This document shows, one piece after another, positions 25,232 to 33,980 of a stretch of 64,000 nucleotides of DNA. Both the position numbers and the translations under genes were made by a program. The notes under the pieces are model-generated. The model was given only the letters and a program-made list of their open reading frames with translations. It had not been told where the DNA came from and searched no databases. Source of the stretch: an uncultured Pelagibacteraceae bacterium (GTDB taxonomy: Bacteria; Pseudomonadota; Alphaproteobacteria; Pelagibacterales; Pelagibacteraceae); the NCBI GenBank assembly GCA_902516465.1, contig CABXZD010000002.1, positions 1 to 64,000 of the forward strand. Reading direction: 5' to 3'. Each line of letters opens with the position of its first letter. The stretch's first letter is position 1.

Positions 25232-27042
25232 TGAAAGGTAATTTTATAGATAATTTGCCTAAAGTTTATGGAATCTACACAGGTGGTTTTTTAGGTTTCA
25301 TAATCATTATGAGCATTTGCGAACAGATGGGGATGACAGCAAAAACAATAGGTATTTGTTTTGTTGCTTTCACAGTAGCCATCTACGCAATAATTGGTTA
25401 TCTATCACGTACAGCACAAGCTGATGCTTATTACGTAGCTGGAAGACAAGTGCCAACGGTATTCAACGGAATGGCAACTGCAGCGGACTGGATGTCTGGT
25501 GCATCATTCGTTGCAATGGCAGGAGGTATTTACTTCAAAGGTTATGGATATATGGCACTACTTGTAGGTTGGACTGGTGGATATGTATTAGTCGCGTCTT
25601 TATTAGCACCATACTTAAGAAAGTTTGGCTGTTACACAGTTCCAGATTTCATTGGTACAAGATATGGTGGTAATTTAAGTAGATTTCTTGCAGTAGTAGT
25701 CTTAACTGTTGCATCTTTTACTTATGTGACTGCACAAATTAACGCTACAGGTACAATTGCATCTGTTGCACTTGATATTCCATTTCAATACGCAGTTTAT
25801 GTTGGATTAGTAAGTATCTTACTATGTTCAATGTTAGGTGGTATGAGAGGAGTAACTTGGACACAAGTTGCACAATACATCGTACTAATCATAGCTTACT
25901 TGCTTCCAGTATTTTGGATCAGTAACAAAATGGGTGCGGGATTCTTTCCTCACTTTATGTTAGCTGATGAAGTAGCTAGAATTGGTGAGTTAGAACAACA
26001 GTTTGGATTTGTTAAAAACGCTGCTGCTGATCTAAAAACAGTACCTAAAGGGTTAGCTGGAATAACTAAGGCTCACTCAGCAGTTAATGCTACGCCTTGG
26101 GCATTTATTTCATTAGCACTAGCAATGATGATGGGAACAGCTTCATTGCCTCACGTGATGATGAGATATTTCACTACTCCAAGTGTAAAAGCAGCTAGAA
26201 AATCAGTAGGTTGGTCTTTATTCTTTATCTTCCTACTTTACTCTTCTGCTCCAATGTTAGCGACGTTATCTAAATTGTCATTGATTGACCCGACATTATC
26301 TACTGGTATTATCGGTAAATCAATTGCAGAAGTTCAAGCGATCGATTGGTATCAAAACTGGAACCAAGCAAACTTAATGTTTGTAAGCGACTTTAACGGA
26401 AATGGAACTCTAGAGTTAAACGAGTTTTTCATGGGTGGTAAAGCCGTTGTGTTAGCAACTCCAGAAATTGCTGGATTACCATATGTAATCTCAGGTCTAG
26501 TTGCTGCTGGAGGTATGGCTGCTGCCATGTCAACGGCTGATGGTTTGATTCTAGCAATTGCGAATGCAATCTCACACGATGTTTACTACAAAATCATCGA
26601 TCCAAAAGCTGAGACTGCAAAACGACTAGTTGTTGCAAGGGTATTACTTGTAGTAATTGGTTTTGCTGGTGCAACAATCGCTGCTCTTGAGATACAAGGT
26701 ATTTTAGGTTCAGTAATCTGGGCTTTTGACTTTGCGATGTCAGGATTATTCTTCCCACTTGTACTTGGTGTCTGGTGGAAGAGAGCTAACAAAGAAGGTG
26801 CATGTGCTGGTATGGCTTTAGGATTACTTTCAGGACTAGGTTACCTAATATGGGTAAGAAATGGTGGAAGTGGATTCTTAGGTATTACACAGTTAACATT
26901 TGGTATCTTTGGTTCTGCAGTAAGTTTAGTAGCAATGGTAGTTGTAAGTTTAATGACTTCTGAGCCAAGTGCTGCTACACAAAGAATGGTTGATGAGGTT
27001 CGTGTACCATCAGGTAAATCGATCCTTGGCAAACAACACTAA
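25231..27042 (+). CDS. Sodium:solute symporter (VC_2705/ActP-like), probable acetate or short-chain acid uptake
   Basis: A 603-residue SSS-family transporter with about 13 membrane helices. Family segments include 'DAYYVAGRQVPTVFNGMATAADWMSGASFVAMAGGIY', 'RFLAVVVLTVASFTYVTAQINATG', 'GGMRGVTWTQVAQYIVLIIAY', 'GTASLPHVMMRYFTTPSVKAARKSVGWSL' and 'GGMAAAMSTADGLILAIANAISHDVYYKI'. A canonical EF-hand-like loop, 'DFNGNGTLELNE' (residues 387-398), lies in an extramembrane loop. Pairing with DUF4212 and nearness to acs suggest acetate or related monocarboxylate uptake, which is an inference. GC content looks higher than in neighbouring genes, as expected for a highly expressed transporter. A hairpin terminator follows. 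Confidence 0.92.
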   Translation: MKGNFIDNLPKVYGIYTGGFLGFIIIMSICEQMGMTAKTIGICFVAFTVAIYAIIGYLSRTAQADAYYVAGRQVPTVFNGMATAADWMSGASFVAMAGGIYFKGYGYMALLVGWTGGYVLVASLLAPYLRKFGCYTVPDFIGTRYGGNLSRFLAVVVLTVASFTYVTAQINATGTIASVALDIPFQYAVYVGLVSILLCSMLGGMRGVTWTQVAQYIVLIIAYLLPVFWISNKMGAGFFPHFMLADEVARIGELEQQFGFVKNAAADLKTVPKGLAGITKAHSAVNATPWAFISLALAMMMGTASLPHVMMRYFTTPSVKAARKSVGWSLFFIFLLYSSAPMLATLSKLSLIDPTLSTGIIGKSIAEVQAIDWYQNWNQANLMFVSDFNGNGTLELNEFFMGGKAVVLATPEIAGLPYVISGLVAAGGMAAAMSTADGLILAIANAISHDVYYKIIDPKAETAKRLVVARVLLVVIGFAGATIAALEIQGILGSVIWAFDFAMSGLFFPLVLGVWWKRANKEGACAGMALGLLSGLGYLIWVRNGGSGFLGITQLTFGIFGSAVSLVAMVVVSLMTSEPSAATQRMVDEVRVPSGKSILGKQH

Positions 27043-27051
27043 ATAATTTTT

Positions 27052-27080
27052 AAAAGGGGCGATTAACTTCGCCCCTTTTT
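27052..27080 (+). terminator. Rho-independent terminator after the symporter gene
   Basis: AAAAGGGGCGA and TCGCCCCTTTT form a perfect 11-bp stem around a 6-base loop (TTAACT), ending in five Ts, starting 10 bases after the symporter stop. It is the only clear GC-rich intrinsic terminator I found in the window. It points to strong transcription of the symporter operon that must be stopped before the next gene, 30 bp on. Confidence 0.92.
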
Positions 27081-27109
27081 AATTTCTTACGAGTCTAATA
27101 TAAGTTTTA

Positions 27110-27454
27110 ATGTCTGCCAACTTTCATCCTTTAGTCTATATAATTGACTACATTTTAGGAGTAATAATGTGGACTTTAATTGGAAGAGTTGCAATGAATA
27201 TATTTCAAAAAGAGGACTCTCAATTTTTTTTTATGAGAGTATTTGTTAAATTCACCAATCCTCTGATTAGGTTTTTTAAAATTGTGACACCATCCTTCAT
27301 AATCCAACCTTTAGTTCCATTATATGTAGCGTGGTTTTTTTTTATGATAAGATTTTACTTAATGCCTTGGATTTTAGGCTATTCAGTGATGGGGATGTTA
27401 TCATTTCCTCTTGAAAGTGAAATTTCGAGACAAATTTATCAATTTTTTAATTAA
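27110..27454 (+). CDS. YggT-like small membrane protein
   Basis: A 114-residue protein with about three membrane segments. The middle 'FFMRVFVKFTNPLIRFFKIVTPSFIIQPLVPLYVAWFFFMIRFYL' resembles half of the YggT signature (NP-x-IR-F-K...P), so it may be a distant YggT relative. No enzymatic motif is seen. It sits 41 bp before rpe on the same strand and may be co-transcribed with it. Confidence 0.65.
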   Translation: MSANFHPLVYIIDYILGVIMWTLIGRVAMNIFQKEDSQFFFMRVFVKFTNPLIRFFKIVTPSFIIQPLVPLYVAWFFFMIRFYLMPWILGYSVMGMLSFPLESEISRQIYQFFN

Positions 27455-27495
27455 ATAAAATTTTAAAAATTGATACAAGTAAAACTAAGTTTTAA

Positions 27496-28155
27496 ATGAA
27501 AAAAATAAAAATATCACCCTCAATTTTATCTGCCGATTTCAGTCAACTGGGTAATGAGATAAAAAGATTAGAAGAAAGTGGTGCAGACATGATACACATT
27601 GATGTTATGGATGGTCATTTTGTTCCAAATTTAACTATAGGCCCTCCTGTTATTAAATCATTAAAAGAATATTCTTCAATTTTATTTGATGTACATTTGA
27701 TGATCTCACCTGTTCATAAATATATAGAGGCTTATGCTGATGCAGGAGCAGATATAATTACAATTCATCCTGAGGCAACAGATAATATGGATTTATCTAT
27801 ATCAAAGATAAAAGAATTAAATAAGAAAGCTGGTGTATCCTTAAATCCAGAAACAAAAGTTGATGTTATTATTGAATATTTGAATAAAATTGATCTAGTT
27901 CTAATAATGAGTGTAAACCCTGGATTTGGTGGTCAAAAATTTATGCCAGAGGTTTTAACAAAAATTAAGGAATTAAAAAAGTTACAAAATAATAAAAATT
28001 TAGACTTCGATATTGAAATTGATGGGGGAATAAATTTTGAAAATTCGAAGAAAGCAATTGAAGCTGGAGCTAATATACTTGTCTCGGGGACTACAATTTT
28101 CAAAAGTAATAATGGGGATATTAAAAAAAATATTGAATTATTAAAATCAAAATAA
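27496..28155 (+). CDS. rpe: Ribulose-phosphate 3-epimerase
   Basis: Interconverts ribulose 5-phosphate and xylulose 5-phosphate in the pentose phosphate pathway. The 219-residue TIM barrel has 'ISPSILSADFSQLG', 'MIHIDVMDGHFVPNLTIGPPVI', 'FDVHLMI', 'SVNPGFGGQKF' and 'EIDGGINFEN', covering the metal-binding His/Asp residues and the phosphate-binding loop. Confidence 0.97.
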   Translation: MKKIKISPSILSADFSQLGNEIKRLEESGADMIHIDVMDGHFVPNLTIGPPVIKSLKEYSSILFDVHLMISPVHKYIEAYADAGADIITIHPEATDNMDLSISKIKELNKKAGVSLNPETKVDVIIEYLNKIDLVLIMSVNPGFGGQKFMPEVLTKIKELKKLQNNKNLDFDIEIDGGINFENSKKAIEAGANILVSGTTIFKSNNGDIKKNIELLKSK

Positions 28156-28159
28156 TTTC

Positions 28160-29767
28160 ATGGTTTTTATAAATCGATTTTCTTTAGGTTTTTATAATCA
28201 GTTAAGAAAATTTTATCTCAATTCAAAAATTTACGATAAAAAAATCTCCAAGGTAAATTTCAATGAACTAGTTTACAAACCTAGTCCACACCTACTTTCA
28301 TCATTAATCAAATATCAAAAAAAAAAAATTAGAATTGAAGATTTCTCTTTAAATGAGATTTGGCAAAAAAAAAATTTAAGTCACAAAGAATATATAAACT
28401 TAAATAATTTTTATTGGTTTTTTAGTTTAGATTTAAAGTCTTCAAAACAAATTGTACAATCAATTATCTCGAATTGGATTAAAAAAAACGAAAAGTATAA
28501 TGATAAAACTTGGAATTTTGATTTAACGGCAAAAAGGATTATATCTTGGCTTTCTAACCATAATCTCACATATGACCAAAGTAATCAAGATTTTAAAAAT
28601 AATTTTAATAAGATTATCCAAAAACAAACTAATCACCTAATTAATGAAATTAATAAATCAGAAACGATAGATGATAAATTAATTGGTTGTGCCTCAATAA
28701 TTTTAGTCGGCATTTGTTATCAAGAAGAAAAAAAATATCTCTCATTTGGAATGTCTGTTTTAAAAAAAATAGCAAAATTATCTTTAGATAATTCTGGATT
28801 TCCTAGATCTAGAAGTATTAAGCAATTAGTCTTTTATCTAAAATATTTCATTTTAATAAGAGAATGGCTAAAAGAGTCACAAAACAATGTGCCTGAACAT
28901 GTAGATGAAACGATTTATCTATTAGGTCAGGGATACGCCTTTATTTGGCAAAATACTGGTTCTGACTTTTTATTTAACGGCAACAATCTCTCAAATAATA
29001 ATGATTTTGATAATTATTTAAAACAATTAGGATATAAATTTAAAAATGATGATCGAGAATTCGGTGGATATACTATATTAAAAAATAAAAAAATTTGTTT
29101 ATTTATCGATACAGGCTCTTCTCCTGAATCCAAGTTCACTAAAGACTATCAGTCAGGAGCTTTATCTTTTGAAATTATCTCTAATGGAAAAAAATTAATT
29201 AGTAATTGTGGATATAATAAAAAAAATATTAAACTTAATCAATTGTCAAAATCTTCTGCTGCTCAAAGCACCTTAATAATTGACGATAACTCTTCTTGTA
29301 AATTTACCAATGTTAACAAATGTTTAATGTTAAAAAAAAGTATAAAGATTATTAAAAAAGAAATTATTTTTGAAAAAAATTATTGGAAAATAAACGTTTC
29401 TCATGATGGTTATTTGAAAAAATATAATTCAATTCATGAGAGAGAAATTGAATTTTATCCAGAAAAAACTGTTTTTTTTGGTATCGATACAATAATAAAA
29501 AAAAAAATAAATCATAATTATAAATTTGATATTAGGTTTCATGTAGAACCAAATGTTAAATTGATGAAAACACAAGATAATAAATCAATTTTAATAGAAT
29601 TAGATAATGAAGGGTGGAAATTTACTTGTGAAAATTATGAAATAAACATTGATAATGGTTTATATTTCGGCCATAAAAATTTGTATACTGAAAACCAAAA
29701 TGTTTATATCTCTGGTATTTCTAATAATCAGGTAGAGAATATTAAATGGGAAATAAAAAAAATATAA
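28160..29767 (+). CDS. Heparinase II/III-like protein
   Basis: A 535-residue protein with the two-part layout of heparinase II/III-like proteins. An alpha-helical N-terminal half has 'WNFDLTAKRIISWLSNHNL', 'DNSGFPRSRSIKQLVFYLKYFILIREWL' and 'FLFNG'. A beta-rich C-terminal half has 'DTGSSPESKFTKDYQSGALSFEIISNGKKLISNCGY' and 'SSAAQSTLIIDDNSS'. There is no signal peptide. In alphaproteobacteria this gene often stands just before purH, as here (1 base between). It may act on envelope or capsular polysaccharide, but the substrate is unknown. Rpe lies 4 bp upstream. Confidence 0.88.
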   Translation: MVFINRFSLGFYNQLRKFYLNSKIYDKKISKVNFNELVYKPSPHLLSSLIKYQKKKIRIEDFSLNEIWQKKNLSHKEYINLNNFYWFFSLDLKSSKQIVQSIISNWIKKNEKYNDKTWNFDLTAKRIISWLSNHNLTYDQSNQDFKNNFNKIIQKQTNHLINEINKSETIDDKLIGCASIILVGICYQEEKKYLSFGMSVLKKIAKLSLDNSGFPRSRSIKQLVFYLKYFILIREWLKESQNNVPEHVDETIYLLGQGYAFIWQNTGSDFLFNGNNLSNNNDFDNYLKQLGYKFKNDDREFGGYTILKNKKICLFIDTGSSPESKFTKDYQSGALSFEIISNGKKLISNCGYNKKNIKLNQLSKSSAAQSTLIIDDNSSCKFTNVNKCLMLKKSIKIIKKEIIFEKNYWKINVSHDGYLKKYNSIHEREIEFYPEKTVFFGIDTIIKKKINHNYKFDIRFHVEPNVKLMKTQDNKSILIELDNEGWKFTCENYEINIDNGLYFGHKNLYTENQNVYISGISNNQVENIKWEIKKI

Positions 29768-29768
29768 A

Positions 29769-31303
29769 ATGAGAAAAATAAGATCTGCTTTAATATCTGT
29801 ATCAGATAAATCAAATTTAAAACCTCTTTTAGAAACTCTAAAAAGAAATAATGTAAAATTAATTAGTTCTGGTGGTACTTTTAAAATAATTAAAAAACTC
29901 AAATTTGAGTGTTTGGAAATATCTAATTTTACTGGATCTAATGAAATTTTAAATGGAAGAGTGAAAACTTTACATCCAAAAATATATGCAGGAATTTTAA
30001 ATAAAAGAAAAAATAGAACACATCTAAAAGAAATGAAATTAGAAAACTTTGAAAACATCGATCTGGTTATTGTTAATTTTTACCCATTTGAAAAAACTTT
30101 AGAAAAAACTAAGGATCAAAAGAAAATAGTTGAAAAAATTGATATTGGTGGTCCAGCAATGGTTCGTGCTGCAGCAAAAAATTTTAATGATGTTACAGTA
30201 ATCACCGCGATTAACCAATACTCAGAATTAATTAATGAACTTAAAGTTAACAAAGGATGCACTTCATCAAAATTTAGAAAAAAAATGTCTAGGATAGCTT
30301 TTTCAGAAACAGCGTTTTATGACTCGGTTATATCAAATTATTTCAATATAGTTTCTAATAAACAATTCCCAGAGAAAAAGGTTATTCACGCAAAATTAGT
30401 TGAGAGGTTACGTTATGGTGAAAATCCTCATCAAGAAAGTGCCTTGTACTCTCAGAATAATAATTTAAATATTAAAAAAATTCACGGCAAATCGTTAAGT
30501 TACAATAATTATAATGATATTTTTTCTGCTCTTAATATTACTAAGTCATTTCCTAAAAATAAAGGGACCGTGATAATTAAACATGCAAATCCTTGCGGTG
30601 TGTCGATTCTTGATAAAAATATAAATAGTTATAAATCAGCTCTAGCTTGTGATCCTATAAGTGCCTTCGGTGGTATAGTAGCCTGTAATTTCAAAATTAC
30701 TAAATCCTTAGCACAGGAATTAAAGAAGATATTTTTCGAAGTAATAATTGCCAATGGTTTTGATAAAAACGCTCTCAAAATTTTAAAAATAAAAAAAATT
30801 TAAGGTTAGTTGATTCTTCAGATTTTTTTATAGACAAAAAAAATAAATTTAATTCGATTAATAATTCTATCCTTGTACAATCTGAAGATAATGAAGATTT
30901 TTTGAAAAAAGATTTTCGATTAGTTTCTAAAAAGAAGCCCAATAGATCACAGTTTGAAAATTTGATATTTGCATTTAATGTTTGTCGGTTTGTAAAATCA
31001 AATGCAATAGTGCTTGTAAGCAATAAATCAACTGTTGGTATTGGATCTGGACAACCTAGTAGACTTGATAGTTCTCAAATAGCGATAAATAAAATGAATA
31101 AATTTATTAATCCAAAAAACGATATTGTAGCAGCGTCTGATGCTTTTTTTCCATTTGTAGATGGTATTGAAACACTCGTGCAATCAGGTGTTTCTGCCGT
31201 GATTCAACCCGCTGGTTCAATCAGAGATAAAGAGATTATTAAATTTGCAAATTCAACTGAAACTATATTGGTTTTCTCTAAAACTAGACATTTTAGACAC
31301 TAG
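29769..31303 (+). CDS. purH: AICAR formyltransferase / IMP cyclohydrolase PurH, frame broken once in this sequence
   Basis: Catalyses the last two steps of IMP synthesis. The N-terminal IMP cyclohydrolase domain ('ALISVSDKSNLKPLLETLKRNNVKLISSGGT', 'GGRVKTLHPK'-like 'NGRVKTLHPKIYAG', 'DIGGPAMVRAAAKN') and the start of the AICAR transformylase ('RYGENPHQESALY', 'IKHANPCGVS', 'DPISAFGGIVACN') are in one frame ending at 30803. The rest ('NLRLVDSSDFF', 'GIGSGQPSRLDS', 'ASDAFFPF', 'AVIQPAGSIRD', 'RHFRH') continues in another. The break is at the A8 run 30791-30798; one additional A restores a 511-residue protein, the normal length. Its stop overlaps the convergent DCoH gene by 11 bp. Confidence 0.93.
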
Positions 31304-31637
31304 TTTCTTTATCAATTTTAGCTGCTAGTATAAAATCATTTTCCGATAGTCCCTCAATAGCATGAGTAGTAATACTAATTTTTGCATATCCCCATCCAAA
31401 TAAAATTTCTGGATGATGTCCTTCGTTTTCGGATATTTTACCTACTTCATTAACGAATTTTTGGCTTTCTAAAAAATTTTTAAAAGTGAACTTTTTTTCT
31501 AAAAAATAAACACCTTTATCACCTTTAATAACATCCCAGCCATCCACTTTTTTTTGGTATTTGTGTATTTGAGATATATCGAAAGGCACTACACCTCCTT
31601 CACATGGAACACACTTTTTATCGAATAAATCACTCAT
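31293..31637 (-). CDS. Pterin-4a-carbinolamine dehydratase (DCoH/PhhB family)
   Basis: A 114-residue protein that dehydrates 4a-hydroxytetrahydropterin in pterin cofactor recycling. Key features are 'MSDLFDKKCVPCEGGVVPF', 'GWDVIKGDKGVYFLEKKFTFKNFLESQKFVNEVGKISENEGHHPEILFGWGYAKISITTHAIEGLSENDFILAAKID', with the catalytic His pair in 'EGHHPE'. The start is set at 31637; the longer track ORF runs backwards through tRNA-Gly and is not credible. No phenylalanine hydroxylase is nearby, so the partner enzyme is not identified. The start lies 8 bases from the tRNA CCA end, so both may share a transcript. Confidence 0.92.
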   Translation of the reverse strand: MSDLFDKKCVPCEGGVVPFDISQIHKYQKKVDGWDVIKGDKGVYFLEKKFTFKNFLESQKFVNEVGKISENEGHHPEILFGWGYAKISITTHAIEGLSENDFILAAKIDKETSV

Positions 31638-31645
31638 ACATTCTT

Positions 31646-31720
31646 TGGAGCGGGCAAAGGGGGTCGAACCCTCGACCTTCTCGTTGGCAACGAGACGCTC
31701 TACCACTGAGCTATGCCCGC
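31646..31720 (-). tRNA. tRNA-Gly (anticodon GCC)
   Basis: Read on the minus strand, the gene runs GCGGGCA-TA-GCTC-AGTGGTA-GAGC-G, then the anticodon arm TCTCG-TTGCCAA-CGAGA, the T arm GAGGG-TTCGACC-CCC and the closing acceptor strand. The acceptor GCGGGC pairs with GCCCGC. The anticodon in the loop is GCC, so it decodes glycine GGC/GGU. CCA is encoded. It is the only tRNA I could fold in this window. Confidence 0.96.
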
Positions 31721-31809
31721 ATATTTATTATAAATAAAAATAATAGTTTTTAAAAATTAAGCAATATACAAAATTGTTGAATAATAAAAGTTTATTGTCA
31801 ATTTAGGTT

Positions 31810-33288
31810 TTAAAATTTCAACCAGCTGTATGTTTTTTGATATTTTTTGAGTGTTTCTCGATATGGTTCATACTTATTATAATTATATTTTTCAATTTTA
31901 TTTCTCATTTGATTATTACTTGCTGTATTTATAAATAGATCTTGCCTTTTATAGAAATTCAAGCAACTTTCACTCCATCTTAAATCACAAAATTTATAAA
32001 TTTGTTTAGATGTTTTTTTCGGATTTTTAGAGAAATTTTCTAAAGAAACAGGGAGAATTTTATTTGCATATTTTTTTTGAAAAAAATCTATTACTGTTAA
32101 ATAATTGTCTATATACAATAATATATCTTCAATTGTATGTGACCAAGAAATATTTGGTAAAAATTGCTTATAAATCGCAAAAGTGTTATCGACAAGGTTG
32201 CGATATGAGTGAATAAATTTTGCATTAGGGTAAATATTCAAAATTAGCTCTATATAGTAAAAGTTTTCTAGTGATTTTTCCGAGAAAATTATTTTTTTTT
32301 TATTTTTTTTTAAACTTAAATTTTCAATTGCATTTCTTAATTTTTTTGAAGTACTATTCAAATTAACTTTTATTTTGCTTGAAGATCTTTGAAAATCTCT
32401 ATTTGTATTTAAAAGAGCCCAGTTAACTAAATTTGTTTCTCCCATGTTATCTATTTCATCTTTTCCTGAAGAAATAACAGACTCTATTAGTGTTGAGCCA
32501 CATCTGGGCAGTCCTATTATAAATATTGGATAAACATTATTGTTATAATCAAAGTGTTCATTCTTTTTATAATAATCTATTTTATTGTATTTTTTAGAAA
32601 TATTTTTAAGCCAATATTCATTAAGCTGAATATTCTTATGTTGATTTTTTTTGAATGAATAATTATTGGCTTTTTTAATTAGATTTATTTCATTTTTAAA
32701 ATTTTTTTTTTTATTTTCGTATTCTGCAAGTAAAAAATAACTTGAGGCGATATTAAAACTATCTAATTTTCCTTGATTAACTAAATTCTTTAAAATATTA
32801 ATTTTTTCTGCATCTATAATCTTTTTATCTAATCTTGATAAATTATAAAGTATTCCGATATTTTCTGGATTCCTTTTTAAAATATTTTTGTAAAAAGTTG
32901 TTGCCTTATTTTCTTGCCCTAAATTATGATACAAAATAGCTAAATTGGTTAATGCGACATCATTATTTTGGTTAAATTCAATCGACTTTTTGTAAAATTT
33001 TTCGGAATTTTTGTAATCTCTTTTTTTTGAATATATATTGCCTAGGGAATTAAATATTTCAGGACTTGTTTTGCCCTGTTCGATACACTTCAATAAAAAA
33101 TTTTCGGCATTTTCGAATTCATTTATTTTGAAACATATATCAGACAATAAAATATATAAATTTAATTTAAGGGTACTATCTATTTGAGAGTCTTCTAGGA
33201 CCCCTAATAAACTAATTTTTGCCTCATAAAAGTTTTTATTTTCATAAAATCTTTTTGCCTTTAATATTAAGTGTTTTTTATAAGTCAT
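31810..33288 (-). CDS. TPR-containing sulfotransferase
   Basis: A 492-residue fusion. Residues about 1-190 form tetratricopeptide repeats, for example 'FENAENFLLKCIEQGKTSPEIFNSLGNIYSKKRDYKNSEKFYKKSIEFNQNNDVALTNLAILYHNLGQENKATTFYKNILKRNPEN'. Residues about 245-490 form a sulfotransferase: 'PIFIIGLPRCGSTLIESVISS' is the PAPS 5'-phosphosulfate loop, and 'NAKFIHSYRNLVDNTFAIYKQ' the 3'-phosphate region. It would sulfate a glycan, protein or small molecule at or before export. It is divergent from the Lon-domain gene by 35 bp. Confidence 0.9.
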   Translation of the reverse strand: MTYKKHLILKAKRFYENKNFYEAKISLLGVLEDSQIDSTLKLNLYILLSDICFKINEFENAENFLLKCIEQGKTSPEIFNSLGNIYSKKRDYKNSEKFYKKSIEFNQNNDVALTNLAILYHNLGQENKATTFYKNILKRNPENIGILYNLSRLDKKIIDAEKINILKNLVNQGKLDSFNIASSYFLLAEYENKKKNFKNEINLIKKANNYSFKKNQHKNIQLNEYWLKNISKKYNKIDYYKKNEHFDYNNNVYPIFIIGLPRCGSTLIESVISSGKDEIDNMGETNLVNWALLNTNRDFQRSSSKIKVNLNSTSKKLRNAIENLSLKKNKKKIIFSEKSLENFYYIELILNIYPNAKFIHSYRNLVDNTFAIYKQFLPNISWSHTIEDILLYIDNYLTVIDFFQKKYANKILPVSLENFSKNPKKTSKQIYKFCDLRWSESCLNFYKRQDLFINTASNNQMRNKIEKYNYNKYEPYRETLKKYQKTYSWLKF

Positions 33289-33323
33289 TTAGTGTTATAA
33301 TATTTTAAAATATAAGATAAAGC

Positions 33324-33965
33324 ATGGACAACCTACCAAAAAAAATTCCTATTTTTCCTTTAAGTAATTTTATCATTTTTCCTAAAACATCTGTCCCTCT
33401 AAATATATTTGAGCCAAGATATTTAGACATGGTTAATGATAGTATGAAATCTGACAAATTTATAGGTATGGTTCAACCTCGTGAACAAAAAAGTAAGAAT
33501 AGCAATCTAATTGAGCTTTACAATGTTGGGTGCCTTGGAAAAATAACCAATTTCACTAAAGCTGATGATGGTAGACTCTTAATAGAGCTAAAAGGGGCAA
33601 TTAGATTCGAAATTGTTAAAGAAATTGATTCAGAAAAAAAATATCGTACTTGCGAAATTTCCTATGAAAATTATTTAAATGATTTAAATGATTTAAATGA
33701 AAATTTAAAATTTTCTGATTTAAAATTAATTTTTAAAGATTTAAAAGATTTATTTAGCAGAAGAGGATTTGTAATAAATTGGAAAGAATTGGAAAAACAA
33801 AGTTTAAATGAAACAATAAACGCTCTTGCTATGGCGTCTCCTTTTACTCTTGAAGAAAAACAGGTATTACTTGAAGCAAAAGATCTAAAAACGAGAAAAA
33901 CAAAAATTTCTGAAATTTTGACTACTTATACATTTGATCAATATAATAATACAACTTTACAATAA
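33324..33965 (+). CDS. Lon N-terminal (substrate-binding) domain protein
   Basis: A 213-residue stand-alone Lon N-domain protein without AAA or protease parts. It shows 'KKIPIFPLSNFIIFPKTSVPLNIFEPRYLDMVNDSM', 'IGMVQPREQ', 'YNVGCLGKITNFTKADDGRLLIELKGAIRFEI' and 'LAMASPFTLEEKQVLLEAKDLKTR'. Such proteins occur widely in alphaproteobacteria; they may bind unfolded proteins, but no defined activity is known. Codons for 'LNDLNDLNEN' are built from three perfect 9-bp repeats. Confidence 0.92.
   Translation: MDNLPKKIPIFPLSNFIIFPKTSVPLNIFEPRYLDMVNDSMKSDKFIGMVQPREQKSKNSNLIELYNVGCLGKITNFTKADDGRLLIELKGAIRFEIVKEIDSEKKYRTCEISYENYLNDLNDLNENLKFSDLKLIFKDLKDLFSRRGFVINWKELEKQSLNETINALAMASPFTLEEKQVLLEAKDLKTRKTKISEILTTYTFDQYNNTTLQ
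33673..33699 (+). repeat. Perfect 3x 9-bp tandem repeat inside the Lon-domain gene
   Basis: ATTTAAATG is repeated three times without interruption and encodes the in-frame linker 'NDLNDLNE'. The length is a multiple of three, so copy changes would keep the frame. Confidence 0.75.
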
Positions 33966-33980
33966 CTTTAATTTAAAGTT
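33964..33980. terminator. Possible weak bidirectional terminator hairpin
   Basis: AACTTTAA-T-TTAAAGTT is a near-perfect palindrome filling the 15-bp gap between the stops of the Lon-domain and ubiH-type genes. As RNA it could form AACTTT/AAAGTT with a 5-base loop, with a short T tract on the plus strand. The stem is AT-rich, so strength is doubtful. Confidence 0.35.

Noticed and set aside
31638-31706. N-terminal extension of the DCoH ORF
   Set aside because: The extension reads backwards through the body of tRNA-Gly; the ATG at 31637 gives the normal family start.
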